Below the pieces are notes generated by a model. That model made no database searches. It was not told where the DNA came from and saw nothing but the letters and a program-made list of their open reading frames with translations. Shown here piece after piece: positions 15,083 to 23,297 of a stretch of 24,240 nucleotides of DNA; the first letter of the stretch is position 1; each line of letters begins with the position of its first letter. The stretch lies in contig JAEWIG010000182.1 of the NCBI GenBank assembly GCA_023387295.1, positions 1 to 24,240 of the forward strand, written 5' to 3'. Position numbers and translations under genes: made by a program. The stretch comes from Bacillota bacterium (GTDB lineage: Bacteria; Bacillota; Bacilli; Bacillales; Cytobacillaceae).

Positions 15083-16123
15083 TTATTGAAGGAGTTTTCT
15101 CCGATAAAAATCAAAAATCGCACGTGCTTTAATATTTAGGCCTTTCAGTTTAGCAGCCTTGAGTTCAATCAGGGGCTGTGTTAATGAAGTAATGAAATTG
15201 CTAGACAATACTAAAGTTAGCACGAGCGAGATACCACCAAGCATTAGAAAATGGACGGGTTCACTGAATTAATTTGGTATATCACTAACTCTGAAAACCT
15301 GCACAAAAAATCCATGAAGCAAATACACATAGAGTGTGTTTTTTCCGAGACTTGTAAAAAAGTATTGGCCTCTTGGTACGAAAGAGAAAAAACAGAAGAC
15401 CATGATAAAGCTTAATAGGTAAAATCCTAATCTTGTAAAAACAGCAGAAAGCGAATAAACGTCTAATTCAGAATATGGCTTAGAGCCCAGCAACCATTCA
15501 TAATTAATGTTTAGATTGAGATAAAAACTGATAAACACGATTGAGCAAATTAAAAAAGCAGTAACTTTTACTTTTGGCTTTAATATTAAATAAAAGTGTT
15601 CCTTCCTCATATAATAGCCAAGTAAAAAAAACGGTAAAAACACGAAGGTTCTTGATAAGCTTAAGTAATTGTTTATCCAGTCAACATATCCTACGAATAA
15701 TCCTATTAACAAAGCAATCGTAATGGAAATGCCCGCTGTATACTTCGCAAATAGTCTAAGAAGTAAATTCCAGAAAAACAGACTTAGTAGAAACCATAAT
15801 GCCCAATTCGGATCGAACGGATCGACTTTCAATGCATCTTTCTGATGTAAAAAGTAATAGAATATGGAGTAGATTAATTGAAATAGCATATAGGGCATGA
15901 TAAGCTTCTTAGTAATTTTTCCAATATACCCCTTCTTAGAGAAGCCTTTAGCAAAATAACCGGAAATGACTATAAATGCCGGCATATGAAATGTATAAAT
16001 GACTTTATATAATGATGAAATTTGCTCATGATCCTCGATAAAAGATCGCAGCAAATGTCCAAATACAACAAGGAATATCAAAATAAATTTAGCGTTATCA
16101 AAGTAAAAATCACGTTTGTTCAT
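15083..16123 (-). pseudogene. Acyltransferase family 3 membrane protein, interrupted by in-frame TAA
   Basis: An integral membrane acyltransferase of the OafA/YfiQ/YkrP type, which moves acetyl or other acyl groups onto surface sugars. ATG 16123 follows AGGAGG at eight bases. The N terminus (KRDFYFDNAKFILIFLVVFGH) carries the family's early histidine, and about nine hydrophobic helices follow. Translation stops at TAA 15271-15269 after 284 residues, just behind LYVYLLHGFFVQVFRVS. Reading on in the same frame gives 61 more codons to TAA 15085-15083, including a membrane helix (FLMLGGISLVLTLVLSS) and TQPLIELK, which look like the normal C terminus. The total of about 346 codons is closer to the family length. 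The gene is therefore probably a recent nonsense mutant, or the base is a sequencing error. Confidence 0.75.
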
Positions 16124-16346
16124 ATGAAATTCCTCCTTAATTAGGCCCTCCTTTACAATGTATTATCCTTTTTCACCCTATCATAAACAGCTGTGTTATA
16201 CTGCTGTAAACGAGAGGAAGGAAATCGAAATATTGGATACATATAAATTTTTTAGGTTTGTTATAGTACAATTTCCATTCTGTTCTAGTCAGAATTAGTA
16301 CACAAAAAATCTGTTATAACACAAGTTTGAACCTGTTACATAATCA

Positions 16347-16360
16347 AGAATGCGTTTTCA
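16347..16360 (+). promoter_or_regulatory. Cre-like site (CcpA) upstream of the oxidoreductase operon
   Basis: AGAATGCGTTTTCA matches the cre consensus TGWAARCGYTWNCW at 12 of 14 positions. It closely resembles the better site before etfB at 22320. With two mismatches it is only a candidate by itself. Confidence 0.35.
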
Positions 16361-16421
16361 AGCCTTTATAATCAATCTTTTGTGCATTTCTACAAATCTG
16401 TTTCATATAATAAGTAGAGAT

Positions 16422-16437
16422 GTTGACTTTTGTCACA
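16422..16437. promoter_or_regulatory. Fnr/Rex-like dyad upstream of the oxidoreductase operon
   Basis: GTTGA-CTTTTG-TCACA matches TGTGA-N6-TCACA (Fnr/Crp class; also the core of the Rex box) at 8 of 10 positions, with a perfect TGA-N6-TCA centre. It is 91 bases before the start codon. The same motif recurs at 22014-22029. Confidence 0.4.
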
Positions 16438-16528
16438 GCGAAACATGAATCATTCACATACAATAACAATAGGGGCTTTATTAAATAAAAATGAAATATT
16501 CCATTAGTTTGAAAATGGGAGGGAGAAT

Positions 16529-17542
16529 ATGTCTATTTTACCGAAGAAGAATGAACTTGGATTTTTCGAAATTAGACTCGAATCAATTGGTGGGTTAGGT
16601 GCTAACTTAGCGGGAAAAATGTTAGCGGAGGCTGGTGTTCTTGGACTCGGATTAAACGGGTCCAACTTTTCTTCCTATGGGTCAGAAAAGAAAGGTTCAC
16701 CTGTAAAGAGCTTTATCCGTTTTTGTGATAGCGATGTGGAAATTAGGGCACACAGTCCAATTGAACAGCCACATGTAGTTGGTGTATTTCATGAGGCGTT
16801 ATATAAAACAGTTGATGTTGTCAGTGGATTAACTCCTGATGGGATTTTATTAGTTAATACGGTAAGAGATTTTGATGAAATCAAAGCAGACTTGAAATTA
16901 GAATACGGTACTTTAGCTACAGTCGATGCGCTGCAAATTGCTGTTGAAGAAAAAACAAAGGTAAACACAGCTATGTTAGGTGCTTTATTCCGTGTGTGTG
17001 ATTTTCTTGATCCAGAAGCTATGAAGGATGTTATTCGAAAAACCTTTGAGAAAAAATATCCTCACTTAGTAGAGCCGAATATTCGTACCTTTGAGCGTGG
17101 CTTTAATGAAGTAGAATTTAAAATCTATGAAACACCTAATGATGCAGAAGGTAAAGCCTTCTCAAGACCACTACCATTACTAGGTTATGAAACACAAGAA
17201 ATCGGTGGCGTTATTACAGCTCAAGCAAATAGTATTTTGAAGGACTTAAGTGGATCAAGACAGGGCTTTCTACCAAAATATGTGCAAGCTGAGTGCATAA
17301 ATTGTGCCGCATGTGATACGGTTTGTCCTGACTACTGTTTCGTATGGGAAGCAGGAGAAGACAAAAAGGGACGTAAGCAAATGTTCCTGAAGGGAATCGA
17401 CTATCAATACTGTAAAGGATGCTTAAAGTGTGTTGAAGCATGCCCAACAACGGCGTTAACAGAATTGCGCGAAACGATTGGCTATGCTGACTCCAATCGG
17501 GTAAAGCATAACTTTCCTTATGTAATGGGAGGGGTTTTATAA
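16529..17542 (+). CDS. 2-oxoacid:ferredoxin oxidoreductase, fused gamma and delta (ferredoxin) subunits
   Basis: A 337-residue fusion. Residues about 10-195 form the gamma subunit domain of pyruvate/2-oxoacid:ferredoxin oxidoreductases (GGLGANLAGKMLAEAG near residue 19; SSYGSEKKGSPVKSFIR near 49). Residues about 250-315 form a two-cluster ferredoxin domain with Cys256, 259, 262, 266 (CINCAACDTVCP) and Cys295, 298, 301, 305 (CKGCLKCVEACP). In four-subunit enzymes these two parts are separate chains. Translation starts at ATG 16529 after GGGAGGGAGA. The stop overlaps the next start in TAATG, so both genes are coupled and form one enzyme. The substrate (pyruvate, branched-chain or another 2-oxoacid) cannot be told from this subunit. 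Confidence 0.9.
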   Translation: MSILPKKNELGFFEIRLESIGGLGANLAGKMLAEAGVLGLGLNGSNFSSYGSEKKGSPVKSFIRFCDSDVEIRAHSPIEQPHVVGVFHEALYKTVDVVSGLTPDGILLVNTVRDFDEIKADLKLEYGTLATVDALQIAVEEKTKVNTAMLGALFRVCDFLDPEAMKDVIRKTFEKKYPHLVEPNIRTFERGFNEVEFKIYETPNDAEGKAFSRPLPLLGYETQEIGGVITAQANSILKDLSGSRQGFLPKYVQAECINCAACDTVCPDYCFVWEAGEDKKGRKQMFLKGIDYQYCKGCLKCVEACPTTALTELRETIGYADSNRVKHNFPYVMGGVL

Positions 17543-19836
17543 TGGCAATGGTAGAGCAACAATTAAACAAAGCTAATATCGCTGAGCAATTGACGACATT
17601 CGAAAGTGGAAACGAAATGGCTGCAATGGCAGCAGCACAAATCGATTATCATATAATGGGGTATTTTCCGATTACTCCTTCAACAGAAGTTGCCCAGTTT
17701 TTAGATCAAATGAAAGCACGTGGGGAGCACAATATTAAATTAATTCCTGCGGATGGCGAACACGGTTCGGCAGGTATATGCTATGGTGCCGCGGCTACTG
17801 GTGCACGGGTATTTAATGCCACAAGTGCAAATGGTCTAATGTATATGCTTGAACAGCTTCCGGTTCAGTCCGGAACGAGATTCCCGATGGTAATGAACTT
17901 AGTTACGCGTTCCATTAGTGGTCCTCTTGACATTCGTGGAGACCATTCAGATCTTTATTTTGCTTTAAATACTGGATGGGTAATTCTAACAGCAAGAACA
18001 CCTCAGGCAGTTTATGACATGAATATTATGGCATTGAAAATTGCTGAGCATGCAAAAGTTCGCTTACCAGTCATGGTTGCCTATGATGGTTTCTTTACGT
18101 CTCACCAAAAACGTAAGGTAAACTATTTTAAAGATCGTAGGGTTGTTCAGAAGTTTGTGGGGGAATGTCCAACAGATTATAATTTCGCTCGTGATATTCG
18201 TAAACCGGTAACGATTGGCGCACATATGGATGGAAATGATTTAATGAATAACCATTACCAGCAGTCAGAAGCAATGTATGCTGCTGGAGAAATTTTCAAA
18301 GAAGTTGCGGCAGAATATGCAAAAATTTCTGGTCGCGAGTATCCAGTATTGGATTTATATAAGATGGAAGACGCTGAAGTAGCGTTATTCTTACTAAACT
18401 CTGCTGCAGAAACAGCGAAAGATGTAGTAGACAGTCTTCGTGCCAAAGGAATTAAGGCAGGAGTTATTAGTCCGAATATTATCCGTCCATTCCCAGCTAA
18501 AGAGATAAGTGAAGCATTGAAAAATGTGAAATCACTCTTAATTGGTGAAAGAGCAGATTCATACGGTGGTAACGGTCCGAATTTAACTCATGAAGTGAAA
18601 TCAGCTTTACAGGATGATAAGGATAACAAGACGATTGTTCTTAGTCGTGTATTTGGATTAGGTGGTAAAGACTTCTATGCAGATGATGCTGAGTTCTTCT
18701 TTAACGAAGCTATTGCTGCGATGGATAGTGACAACGAAGTTAAGGCTTTTGATTACTATGGACATGTTCCTGGAGATAAAGAAAAAGCTTTAAAACCTGT
18801 TATTACACCACAGTATGGGGATGTATATAACTCTGGTCTGATTCATGTTGAAAAGGATCCAGCGACTAATAAGTTAAAAGTTAAAATTCCACCAATTCGT
18901 TCACTAACAACAAAGCCAAAACGACTGGCATCTGGTCATGGAGCTTGTCCAGGCTGTGGGATTTTCTCGGGTCTTGAATTGTTCTTTAAAGGAATTGAAG
19001 GGGATGTCGTTGTTTTATTCCAAACGGGCTGCGCATATGTAACGACAACTGCGTATCCTCATTCTTCACATAAGCAAACAACGATTCATAACTTATTCCA
19101 GAATGGTCCTGCAACATTGTCAGGAACGGTAGAAGCATTTATTGAATTAAAAGAACGTGGAGAAATCAATATTTCAGATAATGCCACCTTCGTTATGATA
19201 ACAGGTGACGGTGGTATGGATATTGGTATGGGTTCTGCGATTGGTACGGCCCTAAGAAATCATAAATTAATTATGCTAGAGTATGATAACGAGGGTTATA
19301 TGAATACGGGTTCACAATTGTCCTATTCTACACCTAAAGGACATATGACAAGCACAAGTAATGTTGGCCGAAAGCAACAAGGGAAAACGTTCCATCATAA
19401 GGACACAGCGCAAATTATGGCATCTACGAATATCCCTTATGTATTTACAGGAGCAGAAGCGTTTCCGCAGGATTTAATTAAAAAAGCCGCAAAAGCACAA
19501 TGGTATGCTCAAAATGTAGGAACGGTTTATGGAAAGATTCTTATTACCTGTCCGTTAAACTGGAAATCAGAGGACCGTTATGGTGAAAAGATTATTCAGG
19601 CTGCGGTAAATACATGTTTCTTCCCTTTATATGAAGTTGAAGAAGGAATTACAACAATTACGTATAACCCAGAAGAGAAGAAAAAGAAAATTGAGCTTCC
19701 TGAATGGTTAAAATATATGGGTAAGACAAAGCATTTATTGAAAGAAGAAAACCGTGAAATGCTAGCAGAGTTAGAAAGTGAAATTGAGCACAGGTGGCAG
19801 AAGCTTCTAGCAAAGCATGAAAACCCATATTTATAA
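17542..19836 (+). CDS. 2-oxoacid:ferredoxin oxidoreductase, fused alpha and beta (TPP-binding) subunits
   Basis: A 764-residue fusion of the alpha subunit (about 20-430) and the thiamine diphosphate-binding beta subunit (about 455-720). The alpha part has the substrate-site motif PITPST at 43-48, ATSANGLMYM and TRSISGPLDI, then the domain II stretch GVISPNIIRPFP. The beta part has CPGCG (Cys469, Cys472), Cys497 and Cys670 (TCPLNW). These are the four ligands of the proximal [4Fe-4S] cluster found in pyruvate and 2-ketoisovalerate enzymes. The TPP/Mg motif GDGGMDIGMG starts at 555 and continues to YDNEGYMNTG. The family converts 2-oxoacid, CoA and oxidised ferredoxin to acyl-CoA, CO2 and reduced ferredoxin. 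A C-terminal tail of about 40 charged residues follows. Pyruvate is the likeliest substrate by motif, but this is inference. Confidence 0.9.
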   Translation: MAMVEQQLNKANIAEQLTTFESGNEMAAMAAAQIDYHIMGYFPITPSTEVAQFLDQMKARGEHNIKLIPADGEHGSAGICYGAAATGARVFNATSANGLMYMLEQLPVQSGTRFPMVMNLVTRSISGPLDIRGDHSDLYFALNTGWVILTARTPQAVYDMNIMALKIAEHAKVRLPVMVAYDGFFTSHQKRKVNYFKDRRVVQKFVGECPTDYNFARDIRKPVTIGAHMDGNDLMNNHYQQSEAMYAAGEIFKEVAAEYAKISGREYPVLDLYKMEDAEVALFLLNSAAETAKDVVDSLRAKGIKAGVISPNIIRPFPAKEISEALKNVKSLLIGERADSYGGNGPNLTHEVKSALQDDKDNKTIVLSRVFGLGGKDFYADDAEFFFNEAIAAMDSDNEVKAFDYYGHVPGDKEKALKPVITPQYGDVYNSGLIHVEKDPATNKLKVKIPPIRSLTTKPKRLASGHGACPGCGIFSGLELFFKGIEGDVVVLFQTGCAYVTTTAYPHSSHKQTTIHNLFQNGPATLSGTVEAFIELKERGEINISDNATFVMITGDGGMDIGMGSAIGTALRNHKLIMLEYDNEGYMNTGSQLSYSTPKGHMTSTSNVGRKQQGKTFHHKDTAQIMASTNIPYVFTGAEAFPQDLIKKAAKAQWYAQNVGTVYGKILITCPLNWKSEDRYGEKIIQAAVNTCFFPLYEVEEGITTITYNPEEKKKKIELPEWLKYMGKTKHLLKEENREMLAELESEIEHRWQKLLAKHENPYL

Positions 19837-19851
19837 GCAATAGAACAAGAC

Positions 19852-19885
19852 AAAAAGGCAAGGTACAACGTACTTTGCCTTTTTT
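19852..19885 (+). terminator. Terminator of the oxidoreductase operon
   Basis: A 14-bp stem with one G-T wobble (AAAAGGCAAGGTAC with its near complement), a three-base loop AAC and six T at 19880-19885, shortly after the stop codon. Confidence 0.9.
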
Positions 19886-20029
19886 ATTACGCAAATAGAA
19901 ATAATTTCCTTCAAAACTATTTAAGTTTACATTATAATTAGCACTATAATAGGAAATTGGTTTTATATCGATACATACTTTTTAGTTCTATTGAAGTAAA
20001 TGCTAGTGCAATCTAAGGAGGATGGTCAC

Positions 20030-21838
20030 GTGTTGAAAGGGGTAAAAAAGACACAAAGTAAGAGTGAAAGGAAAAATAACAAAAAAAATCAGGCAAAAAA
20101 GAAAAATAGCCTCAGTTTTATTAACAAGCTATCTAATATGAAATTTTGGAAACGCTTAAAGCTTGGTCAAAAATATGGAGTGGCATTATTTATTACTATT
20201 GGATTATTCACAGCTTCTACGATTATTACGTTTGTGCTTTTAGGGATTGCTAATGCAAAGATGGAGACGGTAGAGGATACTGGTGAAAAGGCAATTATGA
20301 TGACAGAAGCATCCGCTATCTTTCACCATAAAGGCAGTGTTATTGGGAACTTTATTATTGAATCCAACCCTAAGTACTTAAAAATGTTTGATGAATTGAC
20401 TGAGCGTTTTAATGAATTAAAAGAAGAAATTGCTCCGACGTTAACAACGGAAGAATCCAAAACTTTATTTTCACAAATAGATGAGAATGATAAAGAGATC
20501 GCGAAAATCTTTAAAGAAGTTATTGAACCTGAAGTTAAGCTCCATCATGTTAGAGAATATCGTTTAGGTAAATTACAAGTAGATACTCATATCGCAGAAA
20601 CAGTCGGTAATTTAGATACATTATCAGAAATGATGAAAAGCGAGCAACAGAGTGCTGTTAAATCTGCAAAGGCTGAATTAATAACAACCTTAATCGTGCT
20701 AGGTGTATCCATTGTTATTTCAGCATTTTTAGGGATTGCAAGTATTCTTGTGATTGGCAGAATTATTTCCAATAAACTTGGACAAATCGTTTATGTATCC
20801 AACGAAATAGCCGCTGGCAATTTAAATGTAGAATCAATTGAATACACTGGAAATGATGAAATTGCCGAATTGAGCCGTGCTACGAACTCAATGAAGGAAC
20901 GCCTTCAGGCGATGATTCAAGAAATATCAGCTGTATCAAGCTTTGTTACAGAAAGAAGTGGAGAATTAAATATTGCTGCTAATGAAGTGAAGGCAGCAAG
21001 CCAACAGGGCGCTTCTACGATGCAGGAATTGTCGAGTGGTGCTGAAGAACAAGCGAACTCAGCAAATAGCTTAGCGGAAATGATGGAAAATTATTTAGTA
21101 CAAGTTGAACGTGCAACACAGAGTGGCGGAATAATTCAAAATGCCTCTGATGAAGTGTTGTCGTTGACGAAATCTGGAAATATGCTGATGAGAGAATCAC
21201 AGGAGCAGATGTTAGTGATAAACGACATTATGAAAACATCTGTAAGCCGTGTGAATGGACTTGATGAGCAAACAAAGCAAATTTCTACCCTTGTACAAGT
21301 CATTCAAGATATTGCCAATCAAACGAATTTACTAGCGTTAAATGCAGCCATTGAGGCTGCGCGTGCTGGCGAGCATGGAAAAGGGTTCGCTGTCGTTGCT
21401 GATGAGGTGCGCAAGCTTGCAGAGCAAGTTTCACATTCAGTTGCTGACATTACAACTATCGTAAAAGGCATACAGACAGAATCAAATAATGTTGTTACAT
21501 CCTTACAAACTGGGTACGCTCAAGTAGAAAAGGGTACAGAAAAAATCGAAACAACAGGAGATACATTCCAGAAAATATTTGAAGCTGTCAATTTAATGTC
21601 AAATAATATCATTGATATTTCAAAAAATCTCGAGCAAGTTGCTGATAGATCGGTATTAATGAATCAATCCATTGAAAATATTGCTTCTGTTTCTGAAGAA
21701 TCAGCAGCAGGCATTGAGCAAACAAGTGCAGCGATGACACAAACGAATCATTCAATGGAAGAAATTTCAGAAAATGTTCAATCGTTAGCTGATCTGGCTG
21801 ATCAATTAAATTCAATGATTGCGAAATTTAGATTATAA
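20030..21838 (+). CDS. Methyl-accepting chemotaxis protein
   Basis: A 602-residue transmembrane chemoreceptor. From the chosen start: a Lys-rich leader (1-48), TM1 (about 50-72), an extracellular helical-bundle sensor (about 73-225), TM2 (about 228-250), a HAMP domain (about 250-302), and a cytoplasmic signalling coiled coil with the highly conserved hairpin tip (IANQTNLLALNAAIEAARAG, then GKGFAVVADEVRKLAEQV), which contacts CheA and CheW. GTG 20030 (or TTG 20033) is used because AAGGAGG lies eight bases upstream; the upstream in-frame ATG 20000 has no ribosome site and precedes that motif. The ligand is unknown. It resembles the YvaQ/YoaH-type receptors of B. subtilis. It is monocistronic, with a terminator. 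Confidence 0.95.
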   Translation: MLKGVKKTQSKSERKNNKKNQAKKKNSLSFINKLSNMKFWKRLKLGQKYGVALFITIGLFTASTIITFVLLGIANAKMETVEDTGEKAIMMTEASAIFHHKGSVIGNFIIESNPKYLKMFDELTERFNELKEEIAPTLTTEESKTLFSQIDENDKEIAKIFKEVIEPEVKLHHVREYRLGKLQVDTHIAETVGNLDTLSEMMKSEQQSAVKSAKAELITTLIVLGVSIVISAFLGIASILVIGRIISNKLGQIVYVSNEIAAGNLNVESIEYTGNDEIAELSRATNSMKERLQAMIQEISAVSSFVTERSGELNIAANEVKAASQQGASTMQELSSGAEEQANSANSLAEMMENYLVQVERATQSGGIIQNASDEVLSLTKSGNMLMRESQEQMLVINDIMKTSVSRVNGLDEQTKQISTLVQVIQDIANQTNLLALNAAIEAARAGEHGKGFAVVADEVRKLAEQVSHSVADITTIVKGIQTESNNVVTSLQTGYAQVEKGTEKIETTGDTFQKIFEAVNLMSNNIIDISKNLEQVADRSVLMNQSIENIASVSEESAAGIEQTSAAMTQTNHSMEEISENVQSLADLADQLNSMIAKFRL

Positions 21839-21842
21839 GGCA

Positions 21843-21876
21843 AAAAGGGTATCCAAGAAATGGGTACCCTTTTTTA
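21843..21876 (+). terminator. Terminator of the chemoreceptor gene
   Basis: A 12-bp stem with one wobble (AAAAGGGTATCC at 21843-21854 with 21862-21873), running into a T-rich tail, directly after the stop. Confidence 0.85.
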
Positions 21877-22013
21877 CTCGATTTTGCTAAAATGTTTAAA
21901 AATAATGTAATCAGTCTATTTTTTGAAGGGTTTTCCTTTTATTTGTAGAAATAAGTTATGGATGTATATTTGAACAGATTATGATTTCATAATAAGTGAA
22001 AAATCGACAATTA

Positions 22014-22029
22014 TGTGACTTTTATCATA
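22014..22029. promoter_or_regulatory. Fnr/Rex-like dyad far upstream of etfB
   Basis: TGTGA-CTTTTA-TCATA matches TGTGA-N6-TCACA at 9 of 10 positions and shares TGACTTTTRTCAYAG with the site before the oxidoreductase operon. It is 416 bases before the etfB start, so the promoter it would act on is not obvious. Confidence 0.4.
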
Positions 22030-22319
22030 GTGATATCTAAATTTTCCTAATAGAATAAAAAATAAACTCATTACCTCTCAAGCTAATCTCAGCAGGGTCT
22101 TTCACTAGTTTTACAACTAGCTCCTAAGTGTTTTTTACAGAAATCATCATTGATTTTTTACTTCATCTAAGTCAATTTTGCTTGGCTTCATTTCATTTCT
22201 TTGCATAACAATCGTTTTTCAATACTCTACAGAATATTAAAATTTTATATTTTATTGGTAATACGCATGTGTTGCGAAACATATACCGTAATACATAGCT
22301 TTTTATAAAATAGCAAAAA

Positions 22320-22333
22320 AGAAAGCGTTTTCA
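22320..22333 (+). promoter_or_regulatory. CcpA cre site upstream of etfBA
   Basis: AGAAAGCGTTTTCA matches the cre consensus TGWAARCGYTWNCW at 13 of 14 positions and is nearly palindromic around the central CG. It is 112 bases before the etfB ATG, a distance suited to CcpA repression of the operon during growth on sugars. Confidence 0.6.
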
Positions 22334-22445
22334 AAGGCGGTGTTATTAGAATAAAACCTTCATGAAACTAAAGATATTCGGCATGAAAAAGCCGTCTGTT
22401 TTAACTGTATTTAGTTTTTCTTAATTAAAGGAGGGAATTTCATCT

Positions 22446-23267
22446 ATGCACATTGTCGTCTGTGTGAAACAAGTACCTGATACCAAAATAATAAAAATTA
22501 ATCCGAAAACAAACACACTCGACCGCCGGAGTGCTCCTGCCATCTTAAACCCTTATGACGCTCACGCCGTACAGGAAGCCGTTAAAATTAGAAAAATGGT
22601 TGGAGGTGCAACCATTTCCGTTTTATCGATGGGGCCACCACAAGCCACGGCAGTCATTAAAAAGAGCATTGAGATTGGAGCAGACAGAGGTTACTTAATA
22701 TCAGATAGGGCATTTGCAGGTGCTGACACATTGGCAACGAGCTATGCATTATCGAAAGCACTAGAAAGAATTGAGAAAGAAGAACCAGTTGACCTTGTCA
22801 TCTGTGGACTTCATGCAATTGACGGAGATACTGGCCAAGTAGGACCGGGGATTGCGAGAAGAATGGATATTCCTCCGGTTACGAATGTAATTGAAGTTTT
22901 AGAGTTTAATGAAAAAGAAAAAACAGTTCTAATTAAAAGAAAATTAGCAAATGGATATGAGCTTATTCAAGCACAATACCCGTGTCTATTGACAGTAGCT
23001 AAAGAAATTAACGAAATTGAATATTCTCCAATGCCAAATATGATTAAAGCAGCAAGATATGAGTCTATTATCTGGTCAGTAAATGACTTGGAAAATGTTG
23101 AAAAAACTCAATTAGGGTTAAAAGGTTCACCAACGATTGTTGGGAAAATGTTTACTCCTCCAAAGCCAGAAGGCGGTAAGAAGCTTGAAGGTAGTTCAGA
23201 CGAACAAGTGAAGCAGCTACTTGAGCTGTTAAGCGATAAAAAGGAATTATTACTTGGTAATCGTTAA
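22446..23267 (+). CDS. etfB: Electron transfer flavoprotein beta subunit, FixA type
   Basis: A 273-residue EtfB/FixA protein, one half of a heterodimer that carries FAD and moves electrons between dehydrogenases and the quinone pool. Visible features are the N-terminal VVCVKQVPDT, NPYDAHAVQEAVKIR (about 37-51) and the nucleotide-binding loop AIDGDTGQVGPGIA near residue 125. The DGDTGQVGP form, rather than the DDAGQ form of ordinary fatty-acid Etf, is as I recall typical of FixA/bifurcating Etf proteins. GGAGGG precedes the ATG. EtfA follows 30 bases downstream in the same operon. No acyl-CoA dehydrogenase gene is next to it on the visible side. Confidence 0.92.
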   Translation: MHIVVCVKQVPDTKIIKINPKTNTLDRRSAPAILNPYDAHAVQEAVKIRKMVGGATISVLSMGPPQATAVIKKSIEIGADRGYLISDRAFAGADTLATSYALSKALERIEKEEPVDLVICGLHAIDGDTGQVGPGIARRMDIPPVTNVIEVLEFNEKEKTVLIKRKLANGYELIQAQYPCLLTVAKEINEIEYSPMPNMIKAARYESIIWSVNDLENVEKTQLGLKGSPTIVGKMFTPPKPEGGKKLEGSSDEQVKQLLELLSDKKELLLGNR

Positions 23268-23297
23268 AGTACAATCTATACATAAGGAGGGGTCTGC

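Larger units (their letters stand above)
16124..16528. promoter_or_regulatory. Regulatory region upstream of the 2-oxoacid:ferredoxin oxidoreductase operon
   Basis: A 405-bp region without a gene, AT-rich. It holds a cre-like site at 16347-16360, a candidate -10 TATAAT at 16406-16411 with no good -35, and a TGA-N6-TCA dyad at 16422-16437. If that -10 is used, the dyad lies at or just after the transcript start. Its left end carries the ribosome site and probably the promoter of the acyltransferase gene on the minus strand. Confidence 0.45.
21877..22445. promoter_or_regulatory. Long non-coding region upstream of etfB
   Basis: A region of 569 bases with no credible gene on either strand. It holds an Fnr/Rex-like dyad at 22014-22029, a small hairpin CTAGT/ACTAG near 22107-22122, a CcpA cre site at 22320-22333 and a short stem CGGC/GCCG near 22379-22394. 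I see no clear sigma-A promoter and no riboswitch that I recognise. The length suggests a long leader or complex control of etfBA. Confidence 0.4.

Noticed and set aside
21877..22445. A riboswitch in the long region before etfB
   Set aside because: Only short stems are present and no conserved riboswitch core that I know can be recognised.
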